DNA of 64,000 nt from Hyunsoonleella pacifica (GTDB lineage Bacteria; Bacteroidota; Bacteroidia; Flavobacteriales; Flavobacteriaceae). The stretch covers positions 351,856 through 415,855 of the forward strand of contig NZ_SIRS01000004.1 in assembly GCF_004310335.1 (NCBI RefSeq). The letters run 5' to 3'. The notes under the pieces are model-generated. The model was not told the origin of the DNA and did no database searches. It saw only the letters and a program-made list of their open reading frames with translations. Of the stretch, positions 1 through 9,465 are shown piece by piece (position 1 is the stretch's first letter; each line of letters starts with the position of its first letter). The translations under genes and the position numbers were made by a program.

Positions 1-395
1 TTGTTTCTGAGTTCTTGTCTCCTCATTGGCATTTTGTCAATGAGATTAAAAAAGACATTTGCATTTTCTACTTTATTCGAATTAAACTTTTTACCACCAT
101 CTAATCCTAGTAACACAACATTAAATCCCGTTAGTTTTTTGTCTACTAAAACTACTTTAGCATCTTTCTTAAAATCATAGTATTTACATATATCGCCTAT
201 ACATTTGTAAACCACCAACCTTCTATCCGTAAGTCTATCTTTTTCTGTTTTCAGAATATTAAATTGTTCTGTAGCACGTGTTTCATTCTTTTTATCTGCT
301 GAAATTACAATCACACGATTTTCCCATAGATGCTTATCTAAATTTTGAGACCACATTATATGTGATAAGAAAAACACCAAAACTAGATACTTCAT
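1..395 (-). CDS. DUF4174 domain protein, secreted (C-terminus cut by window edge)
   Basis: The reverse strand reads from an ATG at 395 without a stop to base 1. It begins with a short hydrophobic signal peptide (MKYLVLVFFLSHIMWSQ). The mature part has the pattern of DUF4174: a beta strand NRVIVISA near residue 27, a thioredoxin-like core, LLGLDGG near residue 100, and LIDKMPMRRQELR near residue 120. That last motif normally lies close to the C-terminus, so only a few residues are probably missing. The biochemical role of DUF4174 is not established. The start lies 4 bp after the stop of the upstream flavoprotein gene, so it is probably the last gene of the glycerophosphodiesterase-flavoprotein operon. 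Confidence 0.7.
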   Translation of the reverse strand, partial: MKYLVLVFFLSHIMWSQNLDKHLWENRVIVISADKKNETRATEQFNILKTEKDRLTDRRLVVYKCIGDICKYYDFKKDAKVVLVDKKLTGFNVVLLGLDGGKKFNSNKVENANVFFNLIDKMPMRRQELRN

Positions 396-399
396 AATA

Positions 400-1614
400 T
401 CATGAATTTACTATAGCCTTTGCTGCAATATAAGCTCCGGTCCATGCATTTTGAAAATTAAATCCTCCTGTTACTGCATCAATATTTAGTACTTCGCCTG
501 CAAAATAGAGACCGTTTATATATTTACTTCCAAAGGTTTTAAAATTGACTTCTTTAAGGTTTACACCACCAGCGGTAACAAATTCTTCTTTAAAAGTGCT
601 TTTACCCTTCACATTAAAAACGGCTTGGGTTAATTGACTCGCCAAGTTTTCTAATTTTATTTTATTTAAATCTGCCCAACGGGTCTCTTCCGTAATTTTT
701 GAAGCTAAGACTAATTTATGCCACAACCGTTTTGGAATATCAAACTGAGTAGATTTAAAAACTATTTTTTTAGCTAAATCTTGTTTTAATTCTTTTAAGA
801 CATCTAAACATCCATCAAAAGATTGCTTTATAAAATTTACTTCTATTTGAAACTTATACTCTCGTTTTGCCAACTCCAATGCCCCAAAAGCAGATAATTT
901 TAAAATGGATGGTGCACTCATTCCCCAATGGGTTATTAAAAGTGGACCTTCACTCCACAAATCTGTTTCTAAAACGTTTACTTCTACATGTTTTGCAACT
1001 ACACCAGGAATGGTTTTGATACGCTCGTCTTCAATATTAAATGTAAATAATGAAGGTACTGGCTGTGAAATAGTATGTCCTAAATCTTCTAACAAATTCC
1101 AGATTTTTGGATTACTACCTGTAGCCATTAAAACCTTTTGAGCTGAAAATAAACCCTGTGTAGTCTCTATTTTAAAATCATTTTCTTCTTTATGAATCGA
1201 CCTAACAGCATGATTGTAAAGCACATTAACTCCCAATTTTTCTGCTTCGTTTAAAAAGCAATCGATAATTGTTTGTGAAGAGTTAGACACAGGAAACATT
1301 CTGCCATCATCTTCAATTTTTAATGGCACACCTCTTTTTTCAAACCACTCAATAGTATCCCCAGTCATAAATTGATGAAAAGGTCCAAGCAATTCTTTTT
1401 CTCCTCTAGGGTAATTTAAAATTAATTCTTGTGGAATAAACTCAGCATGTGTAACGTTACATCGTCCGCCGCCAGAAACCTTAACTTTTGTTAAGCCCTC
1501 TTTACCTCTTTCCAGAATGGTAACTTTTAAATTAGGATTTAGTTCTGCGATATTAATGGCTGCAAAAAAACCTGCTGCACCACCACCTACAACAATCACA
1601 TCACTTTTTATCAT
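400..1614 (-). CDS. BaiN/HI0933 (YhiN) family FAD-dependent oxidoreductase
   Basis: A 404-residue cytoplasmic flavoprotein of the HI0933/BaiN family. The N-terminal dinucleotide motif VVGGGAAGFFAA (residues 8-19) is followed by the family signature GGGRCNVTH near residue 48. The C-terminal FAD-contacting stretch FAGEVLNIDAVTGGFNFQ is near residue 370. Length is typical. One characterised member of this broad family acts in bile-acid dehydroxylation (BaiN); the physiological substrate of the marine homologues is unknown, so only the family is claimed. The start overlaps the end of the glycerophosphodiesterase gene by 4 bp, indicating translational coupling. Confidence 0.9.
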   Translation of the reverse strand: MIKSDVIVVGGGAAGFFAAINIAELNPNLKVTILERGKEGLTKVKVSGGGRCNVTHAEFIPQELILNYPRGEKELLGPFHQFMTGDTIEWFEKRGVPLKIEDDGRMFPVSNSSQTIIDCFLNEAEKLGVNVLYNHAVRSIHKEENDFKIETTQGLFSAQKVLMATGSNPKIWNLLEDLGHTISQPVPSLFTFNIEDERIKTIPGVVAKHVEVNVLETDLWSEGPLLITHWGMSAPSILKLSAFGALELAKREYKFQIEVNFIKQSFDGCLDVLKELKQDLAKKIVFKSTQFDIPKRLWHKLVLASKITEETRWADLNKIKLENLASQLTQAVFNVKGKSTFKEEFVTAGGVNLKEVNFKTFGSKYINGLYFAGEVLNIDAVTGGFNFQNAWTGAYIAAKAIVNS

Positions 1615-2297
1615 ATTCTGTCTGGGTAGTCTGAGATTATACCATCTACACCATAAGATTTAATTCGTTTTAATGGGTTTAAGTTATTTACAGTATAAGC
1701 AAACACCTTAAAATCTTCTTTTAGTTCCGTAACAATCTCTTCAGTTAGCATGGTATAGTCAATATGGATTGAAACTGCATTTATAGTTTTAGCTAATGCA
1801 ACAGAGCGTTCTATACTGGTATCTGTTAGCACGCCTAAGGGAATGCTTTTATTTGCATCAAACACTGTTTTCAATAAGTCTTCTTGAAAACTAGATACTA
1901 TAAAATTACTGTAATCCCATCCTTTCTTTTCAACATAAAAGGTAATAATCCTAGCAGCTTCCTTAGCTGTATCAGGTCCTTTCAGCTCAATATTCAAAAG
2001 GCATTTATTGTCAATAAAAGCTAAAACCTGAGACAAAGTTGGAATTTCAAAACTTCCTCGGGTTTTAAATTTTTGTAATGCTTTGTAGGTAAATTTGGAA
2101 ATCTCCCCACTACCATCAGTCATTCTATCTAAAGTGAAATCATGAAACACAACCAACTCTCCAGATGCACATCTGTGGACATCAATTTCTATAGCATCAA
2201 CACCTAAAGACAATGCTTTTTTTATAGAAGGTAATGTATTTTCTGCAAGGTGCCCTTTTGCTCCTCTGTGTCCAATTTTTAAAACTGGTAAATCCAT
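1611..2297 (-). CDS. glycerophosphodiester phosphodiesterase family protein
   Basis: A 228-residue GDPD-type TIM barrel with no signal peptide. The catalytic N-terminal signature is complete: GHRGAKGHLAENTL (residues 9-22) supplies the catalytic His-Arg and Glu, DAIEIDVH (35-42) the metal-binding Glu and Asp, and VVFHDFTLDRMTDGSG the second catalytic His. The family hydrolyses glycerophosphodiesters to glycerol-3-phosphate and an alcohol. It is the first gene of a minus-strand unit with the BaiN-like flavoprotein (4-bp overlap) and the DUF4174 gene. A divergent lipoprotein gene starts 67 bp away, so the shared intergenic region must hold both promoters. Confidence 0.92.
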   Translation of the reverse strand: MDLPVLKIGHRGAKGHLAENTLPSIKKALSLGVDAIEIDVHRCASGELVVFHDFTLDRMTDGSGEISKFTYKALQKFKTRGSFEIPTLSQVLAFIDNKCLLNIELKGPDTAKEAARIITFYVEKKGWDYSNFIVSSFQEDLLKTVFDANKSIPLGVLTDTSIERSVALAKTINAVSIHIDYTMLTEEIVTELKEDFKVFAYTVNNLNPLKRIKSYGVDGIISDYPDRI

Positions 2298-2364
2298 TTA
2301 TACTTTTTTAACAAACTAGTAATAATCTGCGTAAATTTAACCTTATAATTTTTTATTACCTAAA

Positions 2365-3159
2365 ATGAATAAACTTCTCAGTGTATTTTTTTTAATTTTC
2401 CTTGCATGCAACACAGGAAAACTAACACTTATTGCCGATTTACCCAATAGCCTAAAAGAAGCCTCGGCCATTGAAAAAGTTGCGCATTCTAATTTATTAT
2501 GGACCATAGAAGATTCTGGTAATAAGAATAATATTTATGGATTAAATCTAAAAGGAGATATTATAAAGGGTATAGACATAAAAAATGCCAGTAATATTGA
2601 TTGGGAAGACTTAACATCTGATAAAGCTGGTAATTTATACATTGGCGATTTTGGGAATAACAGTAAAAATAGAGATGATTTTACTATTTATAAAGTCTCT
2701 GATTTGAGTAGTAATACAACGAATGCTGAACGTATTAACTTCATATTACCAAAAAAGGTAAAACCTAAAGATTTTGAAGCTTTTTTTCTTTGGAATCATA
2801 ACTTCTACATTTTTAGTAAAGAAAATAAATCGAGTATGCTTTTTAAAGTCCCTAATAAGGTGGGACTTCATACTGCCGAACGTATTAAAACATTTAACTT
2901 AGAAGGAAAACATCATAGAATAACCTCTGCTGCCATAAGTAATGATGGAAAAACCATTGTACTATTAAATCATGACAAACTTTGGAAGATTACTAATTTT
3001 AATAATGATGATTTCTTTGAAGGGCATATACAAGAATTAAAGTTTGATCATAATTCCCAAAAGGAGGGTGTTTGCTTTAAAAATAATAAATCTGTATATA
3101 TAACCGACGAAAGAACAAAGGGAGAAGGTGGAAACCTCTACGAATTCAAAATTAACTAA
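2365..3159 (+). CDS. lipoprotein with a propeller-like body, function unknown
   Basis: A 264-residue protein starting with a lipoprotein signal peptide (MNKLLSVFFLIFLAC; lipobox Cys15). The mature part carries repeated short beta units such as LWTIEDSGNKNNIYGL, NIDWEDLTSDKAGNLYIGD and SVYITDERTKGEGGNLYEF. These resemble blades of a beta-propeller of the esterase/SMP-30/phytase type. No catalytic set could be assigned. It is transcribed alone and divergently from the GDPD gene, and its stop overlaps the stop of the convergent thioredoxin gene by 4 bp. It is probably anchored in the outer or inner membrane facing the periplasm; no function is claimed. Confidence 0.75.
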   Translation: MNKLLSVFFLIFLACNTGKLTLIADLPNSLKEASAIEKVAHSNLLWTIEDSGNKNNIYGLNLKGDIIKGIDIKNASNIDWEDLTSDKAGNLYIGDFGNNSKNRDDFTIYKVSDLSSNTTNAERINFILPKKVKPKDFEAFFLWNHNFYIFSKENKSSMLFKVPNKVGLHTAERIKTFNLEGKHHRITSAAISNDGKTIVLLNHDKLWKITNFNNDDFFEGHIQELKFDHNSQKEGVCFKNNKSVYITDERTKGEGGNLYEFKIN

Positions 3160-3467
3160 ACAGTAATACCCGAATGTGTTTGTATTACATTTAGAATATC
3201 TTTCTTTTGAAGTACGCCCGATTGTCTCCATTTAGGTTCTCCATCAACAAATAAAAGCATTGTAGGCACGCTTCTTACCTGATATTGGGTTGCCAAAGGA
3301 TTGTTTTTATCAATATCAATTTTTACAACTTTTACAGCATCTTCCACTTCATCTTTTACATCTTTAAGAATAGGTAATAATGCTTGACATGGACCACACC
3401 AAGTTGCAAAAAAATCTACTAAAACTACTTTTTCTGAATTTATGATATCGTTGAAACTGCTTTTCAT
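3156..3467 (-). CDS. thioredoxin
   Basis: A 103-residue classic thioredoxin with the WCGPC active site at residues 23-27 (FFATWCGPCQALLP) and the cis-proline segment VRSVPTMLLF near residue 70. There is no signal peptide, so it is cytoplasmic. It is one of two thioredoxins in the window. The other, at 59204-59521, looks like the housekeeping TrxA, so this one is probably an accessory copy. It lies 97 bp downstream of the large phosphoesterase gene, on the same strand. A hairpin in that gap suggests separate transcription. Confidence 0.93.
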   Translation of the reverse strand: MKSSFNDIINSEKVVLVDFFATWCGPCQALLPILKDVKDEVEDAVKVVKIDIDKNNPLATQYQVRSVPTMLLFVDGEPKWRQSGVLQKKDILNVIQTHSGITV

Positions 3468-3532
3468 TTTTATTTATTCTTTATGCCTTTTTAGACGTAA
3501 AAATCAGGATAACATTACAGTATAAAAATGAG

Positions 3533-3567
3533 ACCCTGAAACAAGTTCAGGGTGACACTTTGTGTCA
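3533..3567 (-). terminator. two stacked hairpins after the phosphoesterase-Omp85 gene
   Basis: ACCCTGAA (3533-3540), loop ACAAG, TTCAGGGT (3546-3553) gives an 8-bp stem. It is followed by TGACAC-TTT-GTGTCA (3553-3567), whose arm includes the TGA stop of the large gene. There is no good T-tract, so this may be an mRNA 3'-end structure or a copy of a dispersed repeat and not a classic intrinsic terminator. Confidence 0.4.
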
Positions 3568-6500
3568 AAACCCAAAACCTAATCTAAATGCTAAACGTAA
3601 ACCGTCATCACTATTAAAAGCCGAAATATTTCCAGTAAGCATATTAGCCATGTTAATAAACATACCTCCACCAAAGGAATTGTTCCATCTTTTTGAGTTA
3701 TCATCATCTAGCCAAACCCTACCATAATCAACACCACCATATAAACCAAGATATAGTGGAAACCAACCTGTTTTAACTTGAGTTAAATTTAGTCGTAAAT
3801 CTGTACTTTGTGCAAAAGCTCGTTTCCCTGTAAAACGTTGGTTTCTATAACCCCTTAAACCATTATTAGCACCTAATGTTGCTCCTTGATAAAACTCAAA
3901 CTCATTGCCAAAATTAATATGACCAATAAAGTTTGTTGCTAAAACCAAATTACCACTTGGAATTAATTTATAATCAAACCCCATCTTAGGAATGATATAA
4001 GAAAACCCTTTTTCAGTGGATACATTGTTTTTATAACCTGCTTGTAAACTCAATTGAAACCCTAAAGTCGGAAATGCTTCTCTATCCTTGTTTTCGTAAC
4101 TATACTGTGCATCAAAACCCCAAAAATCTTGTTTATCGAACAAAGGGTTATCCTCAGGTAAGGTCTCTATAAATCTATTTTCAGTTCGAGCTACTTCATT
4201 AGATTCGTATAGTAAACTTAATTTTACTTCAGAACCAGAATAACCACGCCAAACCATGGCTGGCATAGCTCTAAATGTTCTAATTTTAACGCGATTATAA
4301 TCTAAATCAACATCTAAACCATCATTCTCTTCTGCCTCTGGATTTAAGGTTTCATTACCGAAGCCAAAAAAGTTTGTAGCATAATTTGGACTATTAAATT
4401 GAATATCTATACCAAAATTTACATTTTGAAAAAAAACATTAGCAAACTCTCCACCATAATTAAAATTAAACCCATTGGTTGCAAAAAAGTATTCAGCTTT
4501 TAAACTATGTCTTGATGAAAATGGATTACGCTCAAAATTATAATTGGTTTTAGTAAATGCTGTACCAATTTTAAATCCATCATCGGGGTTTGCTCCCAAA
4601 CTAGGTAAAATCTGTGTGGTACTGTTTTTTAGCTTTTTGTAGTTGTAAACATTTGTATAATAGTTATCTGTTAATCTGCGATTACCCTTTTTGGTTTTAA
4701 AGGTATTTGGTTTGGACTTATAATCGTAGTACTTAATTTTATTACCATTTTTAATATCATAGGTATCATTGTTTTGTCCACCCAACAATAATACTTTTAT
4801 ATACTTATCACTTTTGCCATATACATGAAAAACATCATCATCATCCAAAGCATAAATCCAAATTTCCTTGGTTTCTGATACATTATAAGTACGCTCAATA
4901 AACACATCTGCCTTTTTATCATCTTTAATACGATAACCTGTAACTTTTGTTTGTCCGTTTGGTAAGCGCTCAATATCAAACCAATCGTCTTTGTTGGTTC
5001 CTTTTATCACAGCCAATTTATTAATGAGTTTAAAATAACGGTCTGAGATTTTTTGTAGATTTCCTCTTCTAGCTTTCAATTTCCTTTTAATCTCTTCAAC
5101 AGTTTCATCTCTTACCTCTTCTGGCATATTTAAAAAAGATTTCTCGATAACCTCATCCGTTATGCCCTCTTGAATAGTTTTTACTTGTGTATCCCAAACC
5201 TCTTTACCAGAACGTTGTATAAGCTCCATATCTAGGGGGTATGGTTCTACATTTACACTCTTTACATCCTTAAGATCCTCACTGTAAGGCCTGAGTAAAC
5301 GTGCAGCCGGTATTAATGCAATGGCTGACTTTAATAATGCGCCATCTCCCATAATAGAAAATGCCTGATCCCTATCTCTTGGGAGTGGTCTATAAACTTT
5401 CTTGCCATTTTCTTTAAATTCTATCCACCGCCATTGATCGTGATGACGATCCCAATCTCCAATAAGCATATCAAATAAACGTGCACGTATATAAGATGCT
5501 TCATCGATGATAATATCTTCATCTTTATGGAGGCGCTTCATCATATCATCAGTACCTTCTATTTTATTTTGAAAACCAAAACTTGCTAAATCGCCATGTC
5601 CTTCAGAAGTATGTTCTTCAATCATATACAGTTCGTTACCAAAGTCTGTATTATAATCTCCTAGAGCCTCTTGTTTGGGTACATAATACAAAACTGGATT
5701 TGTGTGATAAACGCCCACAGCATCAGATAAATCTCCAATAACAAAAGGAGCGTATGGATGAGACCCTGTAAATACATCAAGCAGTAGCTTTTCAATTGCT
5801 GTATCTTCAAATTGCCCTTCTATATATTGGTCTTTAAATACAACAGCTTGCAAATACTGTAACGCTTGTTTACGCAAAGCACGCATTACATATTGCGCTC
5901 CATTTTTATCCTCTAAGCGCAAGGATTTAGATTGATTTCCTCCTCCTTTACGTACAGGTTTTAAACCTCCAAAAAGCGTATCTAAATTTACGGTTGGTGA
6001 TTTAACTTTAGCACTAAAATATTTGCGATAGCGTTCTCCCCAGAAAAACTCTTGAGATTTCGAGGCATTGGTTTCTTCAGGTGTATATATGGATGCCAAA
6101 ACTGTTTCTGGAAAGTCGTTTTTATACATCGTTACTGGATTTAAATCTTTTCTAAAAACTTCATTTTCAAAAACTATTTTTTCATCTGTTACAGAATAAA
6201 ACCGAACATAAGAAGAACCATCCTTAAAAACATCAAGCCTAGCATATCCTGGTGTTCCATACGAAAATAGACCCGCTCCAACATTTCGCGTTGGTGTTTT
6301 CTTAGATCCAGAACCACTTACTATTTGCTTTAAATTATCTTTTTCTAAATACTGTAAACTATGTTCGTGCCCCGATACAAAAACTACTTTTTTATTTTCT
6401 TGTGCTAATGTAACCAAACGCTGCTTTAGCTCATTGTAATGCTTATTTTGCAAGTCTACATTAGACACACCATTTGTTTTTCTAAATACATTAATTAAAG

Positions 6501-7239
6501 TCCCAATAACTGGAAGTGGTTTCATGTGACTTTTAAAACTAAACTGACCGCCATGTGGTCCATTAACAAACATTGGGTGGTGGATAGCGACAATAGTCGT
6601 TTTGTTTCTTGCTTTTTTTATAAGGCTGCTAAACTCAGCTAGAAAAGCATCTCTAGTTTTTATTTCACATTCGTCATTTATTGTAGGTTTATTATTCCAA
6701 TTAGTAACGTACCATTGGCTATCAACTAAAATAAGATCAATGTCTTCAGTAACATGAATCTTCTCAATAGGGCAACCATTTTCGGGTAAAAATGTATTCT
6801 TACCCAATGCATCTTCAACAAATTTTTCTTGTCGCTTTAAACCCTTAACACCTGAATACCAATCATGATTACCTGGAATAAAAACAGTTCGTCCTTTAAA
6901 ATTTTTGGTTACGTCTGTTTGCGCTTTTATATATCTTTCAGCAGACGCTCTATGCTTATTATCCTTATCCGGAAAACCAATAGGGTAAATATTATCTCCT
7001 AAAAATATGGCTGTACTATTTTTAGTAGCTTCACTTAATTCTTTTTTAAACGTATTTAAAACTTTGGTAGATTCTCCTAACTCGTAATTGCCGGCGTCAC
7101 CTATCAAGTAAAATGAATGCGTTATTTTTTTGTCTGGGAATTTATCTTGAACTACCTCACTTTTATACTGCGGCTTAAAAGTAGCACAGGCACTTATACT
7201 GAAAACAAAAGCTAAAATTATTAATTTCTGAAACTTCAT
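3565..7239 (-). CDS. giant lipoprotein: metallophosphoesterase + kinase-like middle + Omp85/BamA-type barrel
   Basis: 1224 residues in one frame, starting with a lipoprotein signal (FSISAC, lipobox Cys18). Residues about 40-330 form a calcineurin-like metallophosphoesterase: IGDAGN (Asp48), GDNIYP, GNHDWYSG, AIHHPMF and SGHEHSLQY give all metal ligands. Residues about 400-730 are unlike a phosphoesterase. They hold LIGDWDRHHDQWRW (Asp597-Arg-His-His) and PRDRDQAF (Asp622, Asp624), a layout reminiscent of the catalytic and metal-binding motifs of HipA/FAM20-type atypical kinases. Residues about 870-1224 are beta-strand-rich and end in the aromatic residue typical of outer-membrane barrels (RLAFRLGFGF), with QGATLGANNGLRGYRNQRF matching the Omp85/TamA barrel. 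The middle-domain activity is inference. Located 43 bp after the aldo/keto reductase gene. Confidence 0.85.
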   Translation of the reverse strand: MKFQKLIILAFVFSISACATFKPQYKSEVVQDKFPDKKITHSFYLIGDAGNYELGESTKVLNTFKKELSEATKNSTAIFLGDNIYPIGFPDKDNKHRASAERYIKAQTDVTKNFKGRTVFIPGNHDWYSGVKGLKRQEKFVEDALGKNTFLPENGCPIEKIHVTEDIDLILVDSQWYVTNWNNKPTINDECEIKTRDAFLAEFSSLIKKARNKTTIVAIHHPMFVNGPHGGQFSFKSHMKPLPVIGTLINVFRKTNGVSNVDLQNKHYNELKQRLVTLAQENKKVVFVSGHEHSLQYLEKDNLKQIVSGSGSKKTPTRNVGAGLFSYGTPGYARLDVFKDGSSYVRFYSVTDEKIVFENEVFRKDLNPVTMYKNDFPETVLASIYTPEETNASKSQEFFWGERYRKYFSAKVKSPTVNLDTLFGGLKPVRKGGGNQSKSLRLEDKNGAQYVMRALRKQALQYLQAVVFKDQYIEGQFEDTAIEKLLLDVFTGSHPYAPFVIGDLSDAVGVYHTNPVLYYVPKQEALGDYNTDFGNELYMIEEHTSEGHGDLASFGFQNKIEGTDDMMKRLHKDEDIIIDEASYIRARLFDMLIGDWDRHHDQWRWIEFKENGKKVYRPLPRDRDQAFSIMGDGALLKSAIALIPAARLLRPYSEDLKDVKSVNVEPYPLDMELIQRSGKEVWDTQVKTIQEGITDEVIEKSFLNMPEEVRDETVEEIKRKLKARRGNLQKISDRYFKLINKLAVIKGTNKDDWFDIERLPNGQTKVTGYRIKDDKKADVFIERTYNVSETKEIWIYALDDDDVFHVYGKSDKYIKVLLLGGQNNDTYDIKNGNKIKYYDYKSKPNTFKTKKGNRRLTDNYYTNVYNYKKLKNSTTQILPSLGANPDDGFKIGTAFTKTNYNFERNPFSSRHSLKAEYFFATNGFNFNYGGEFANVFFQNVNFGIDIQFNSPNYATNFFGFGNETLNPEAEENDGLDVDLDYNRVKIRTFRAMPAMVWRGYSGSEVKLSLLYESNEVARTENRFIETLPEDNPLFDKQDFWGFDAQYSYENKDREAFPTLGFQLSLQAGYKNNVSTEKGFSYIIPKMGFDYKLIPSGNLVLATNFIGHINFGNEFEFYQGATLGANNGLRGYRNQRFTGKRAFAQSTDLRLNLTQVKTGWFPLYLGLYGGVDYGRVWLDDDNSKRWNNSFGGGMFINMANMLTGNISAFNSDDGLRLAFRLGFGF

Positions 7240-7282
7240 TGATTGATAGATTATTCTTTAAAGATAATAATTAGAATTTTAT

Positions 7283-8245
7283 TTAATTCCAACGTAATTT
7301 ACTGCGTTCTTCCCAATAAGTTTGTGGCAAAATGCATATCGTTTTTAATACATTAATTTCTTCTTCTGAAAGCTTAAATTTAAACGCTTTCATATTAGAC
7401 TTAAGCTGATTAATATCAGATGCACCACTAAGCACGTAAGTAGGCTTTAAATTATCCATAACAAAACGCAACGCAATAGCATCTGTACCTACCTGATATT
7501 TTTTTGCTAAATTTTCTAATACTTGGTAGGTTTTTGAGTAATGTTTAAAGTTTTTGTTTGGAAAAATCCTGCCATTTGCTAAAGCTTCTTTTATTATAAC
7601 GTGTTTACCATTTTTTAAAGCCGTCTTTAAAACTTCAAAAGTATCTTGCTCAAACATATTGTAAGTCACTTGAAAACTATCAAATAAAGCGTCGCCTTTT
7701 ATATTGATATTTAATGCGGAAGCGATAACATCTTTTTGGTTAGCACCACTGGTTGTAATACCAATTTTTAAACCAGTTTCTTTTTTAATTTGACGTAGCT
7801 GATTTAGAACCTCTTCATTTTCTAGAATACCACTTTCAAAAGTTGCAGAATGTACTTGATAGTATTTTAAATTTGGCAACAATGCTTTTGATATTTGCCA
7901 CTGCTCAATTAACTTTTCTATAGAGTGTTCTTTAATTTCATGTTTTCCAGCATAACCCAATTCCCAATTTGCTACATAAGTATAGCCCCATTTTGTTCCT
8001 AAAATTGTATCGTCATGTAATTTAGAGTCTTGCCATTCTTGTAAAAAAGCCTCGCCTTTACCATAAGATGGTGCTGTATCAAAATAGCGAACACCTAATT
8101 TATAAGCTTCATCTAAAACTGAAAAGGTATTTTGTTTAAACGCATTTTTAGATTTATCAATAGCATTATTATTCCTAATATTAATGTATTCTGGTCTCCC
8201 TAGAGCCGCTAACCCTAATCCAATTTTTGTATTGGTTTCACTCAT
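7283..8245 (-). CDS. aldo/keto reductase
   Basis: A 320-residue cytoplasmic NADPH-type aldo/keto reductase. The catalytic tetrad can be read: Asp and Tyr in YFDTAPSYGKGE (near residues 54-60), Lys in LGTKWGY, and His in YYQVHSAT. The C-terminal cofactor loop (YVLSGASDINQLKSN) is present. Its start overlaps the stop of the hydrolase-OsmC gene by 1 bp, so it is translationally coupled to it and belongs to the tail of the redox-repair island. The substrate is unknown; small carbonyls formed by oxidative damage would fit the context. Confidence 0.88.
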   Translation of the reverse strand: MSETNTKIGLGLAALGRPEYINIRNNNAIDKSKNAFKQNTFSVLDEAYKLGVRYFDTAPSYGKGEAFLQEWQDSKLHDDTILGTKWGYTYVANWELGYAGKHEIKEHSIEKLIEQWQISKALLPNLKYYQVHSATFESGILENEEVLNQLRQIKKETGLKIGITTSGANQKDVIASALNINIKGDALFDSFQVTYNMFEQDTFEVLKTALKNGKHVIIKEALANGRIFPNKNFKHYSKTYQVLENLAKKYQVGTDAIALRFVMDNLKPTYVLSGASDINQLKSNMKAFKFKLSEEEINVLKTICILPQTYWEERSKLRWN

Positions 8246-9465
8246 TAATTTATAACTTCTGTTTCAATAATTGTTTCGGAGAGCAAGGTACGATGTACAG
8301 GGCATTTAGATGCTATTTCTTTTAACTTTGCTTTCTGCACATCATCTAAATTACCAATAAATTTTAAACGCTTTTGCAAATGATCGATTCGTTTTGGTTC
8401 ATCTACATCTAGCATTAAATCATCACAATGCTTTTTGGAATACGTAACATAAGCATATACTTCTTGCAAATCCCATTTCTTGCGTTGCGAATACATTTTT
8501 AAAGTCATTACCGTACATGCTGCTAATCCAGCACTTAAAAAATCATAAGGTGAAGGTCCAAAATCATCGCCACCTATACTTTCAGGTTCATCTGCTATAA
8601 AGTGATGTTTTTTAGTTTGAATTGCGGTTGTAAAATTATCATCAACTATATTTAGGTGTGCTACTAATTGTTCACCTTTAGTCTCTAATATAGTATTGTT
8701 TTTAGGCTCAAAATAACGATCTGCCCAAGCACCAATCATGTTGCCAACATAGTTACTGTCTTTTGAATTAGACAATAAATGGTCAGCATCATCTAAACTC
8801 ACAAAACTCTTAGGATGGTGTGCAGTATGGTATAACGCGTGTGCATTATTTATACCTACAATACCATCAAAAGGCGCATGCATAATTAGTAGTGGTTTAC
8901 GTAGATTTTTTGTAATTTCTGGTAAATCTATTTTATCAAAATCCTCAATAAAATCTTTATCAATTTTAAATGGGCGTCCACCAATATGTATTTCAACTTC
9001 TCCTTTTTGTTTTACCGCTTCAATACCATGAGAAAACAAATGCTTTACATGGCTTACAGTAGATGGCGCACCAATTGTTGCTACCGCTTTTATATTGTCT
9101 AGCTTTGATGCTGCTACAATAACCGCAGCGCCACCAAGAGAATGCCCTATTAACAACCCTGGAGCCTTGTATCGCTCTGTAATATAGGCGTTCACAGCTA
9201 TTAAATCATCTACATTTGCAGAAAAATAACTCTCGGCAAAATCTCCTTCACTTCGTCCTAAACCCGTAAAATCAAAACGTACTACACCAAAACCATGAGC
9301 CGTTAACGCTCTACTAATGTTTTTTACAGCCGTTAAGTTGCTGTTACAGGTAAAACAATGCGCGAAAATGGCAAAGTAATGTGGTTTTTGGTCTGCGGGT
9401 AATTCTAAATAAGCTTGTAATTTATGACCCTTGGTGTTCTGTATGCTTAATCTTTCGCGATTCAT
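8245..9465 (-). CDS. bifunctional alpha/beta hydrolase-OsmC family protein
   Basis: 406 residues with two domains. Residues 1-250 are an alpha/beta hydrolase with the nucleophile elbow GHSLGGAA (Ser near residue 109), AHCFTCNSN near residue 35 and the late Asp-His region DGIVGI/DDADHLL. Residues about 265-406 are an OsmC-like peroxidase domain. It has [16 protein letters not shown], containing the peroxidatic Cys, and SKCPVHRTL, containing the resolving Cys. OsmC/Ohr proteins reduce organic hydroperoxides with thiols. This fusion is known in Bacteroidota. The annotated start overlaps the end of the upstream msrA-like gene by 44 bp; no convincing later start was seen. Confidence 0.9.
   Translation of the reverse strand: MNRERLSIQNTKGHKLQAYLELPADQKPHYFAIFAHCFTCNSNLTAVKNISRALTAHGFGVVRFDFTGLGRSEGDFAESYFSANVDDLIAVNAYITERYKAPGLLIGHSLGGAAVIVAASKLDNIKAVATIGAPSTVSHVKHLFSHGIEAVKQKGEVEIHIGGRPFKIDKDFIEDFDKIDLPEITKNLRKPLLIMHAPFDGIVGINNAHALYHTAHHPKSFVSLDDADHLLSNSKDSNYVGNMIGAWADRYFEPKNNTILETKGEQLVAHLNIVDDNFTTAIQTKKHHFIADEPESIGGDDFGPSPYDFLSAGLAACTVMTLKMYSQRKKWDLQEVYAYVTYSKKHCDDLMLDVDEPKRIDHLQKRLKFIGNLDDVQKAKLKEIASKCPVHRTLLSETIIETEVIN

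Noticed and set aside
905-1141. Plus-strand open frame of 78 codons
   Set aside because: It lies fully inside the BaiN-type gene on the other strand and shows no domain; a shadow frame.
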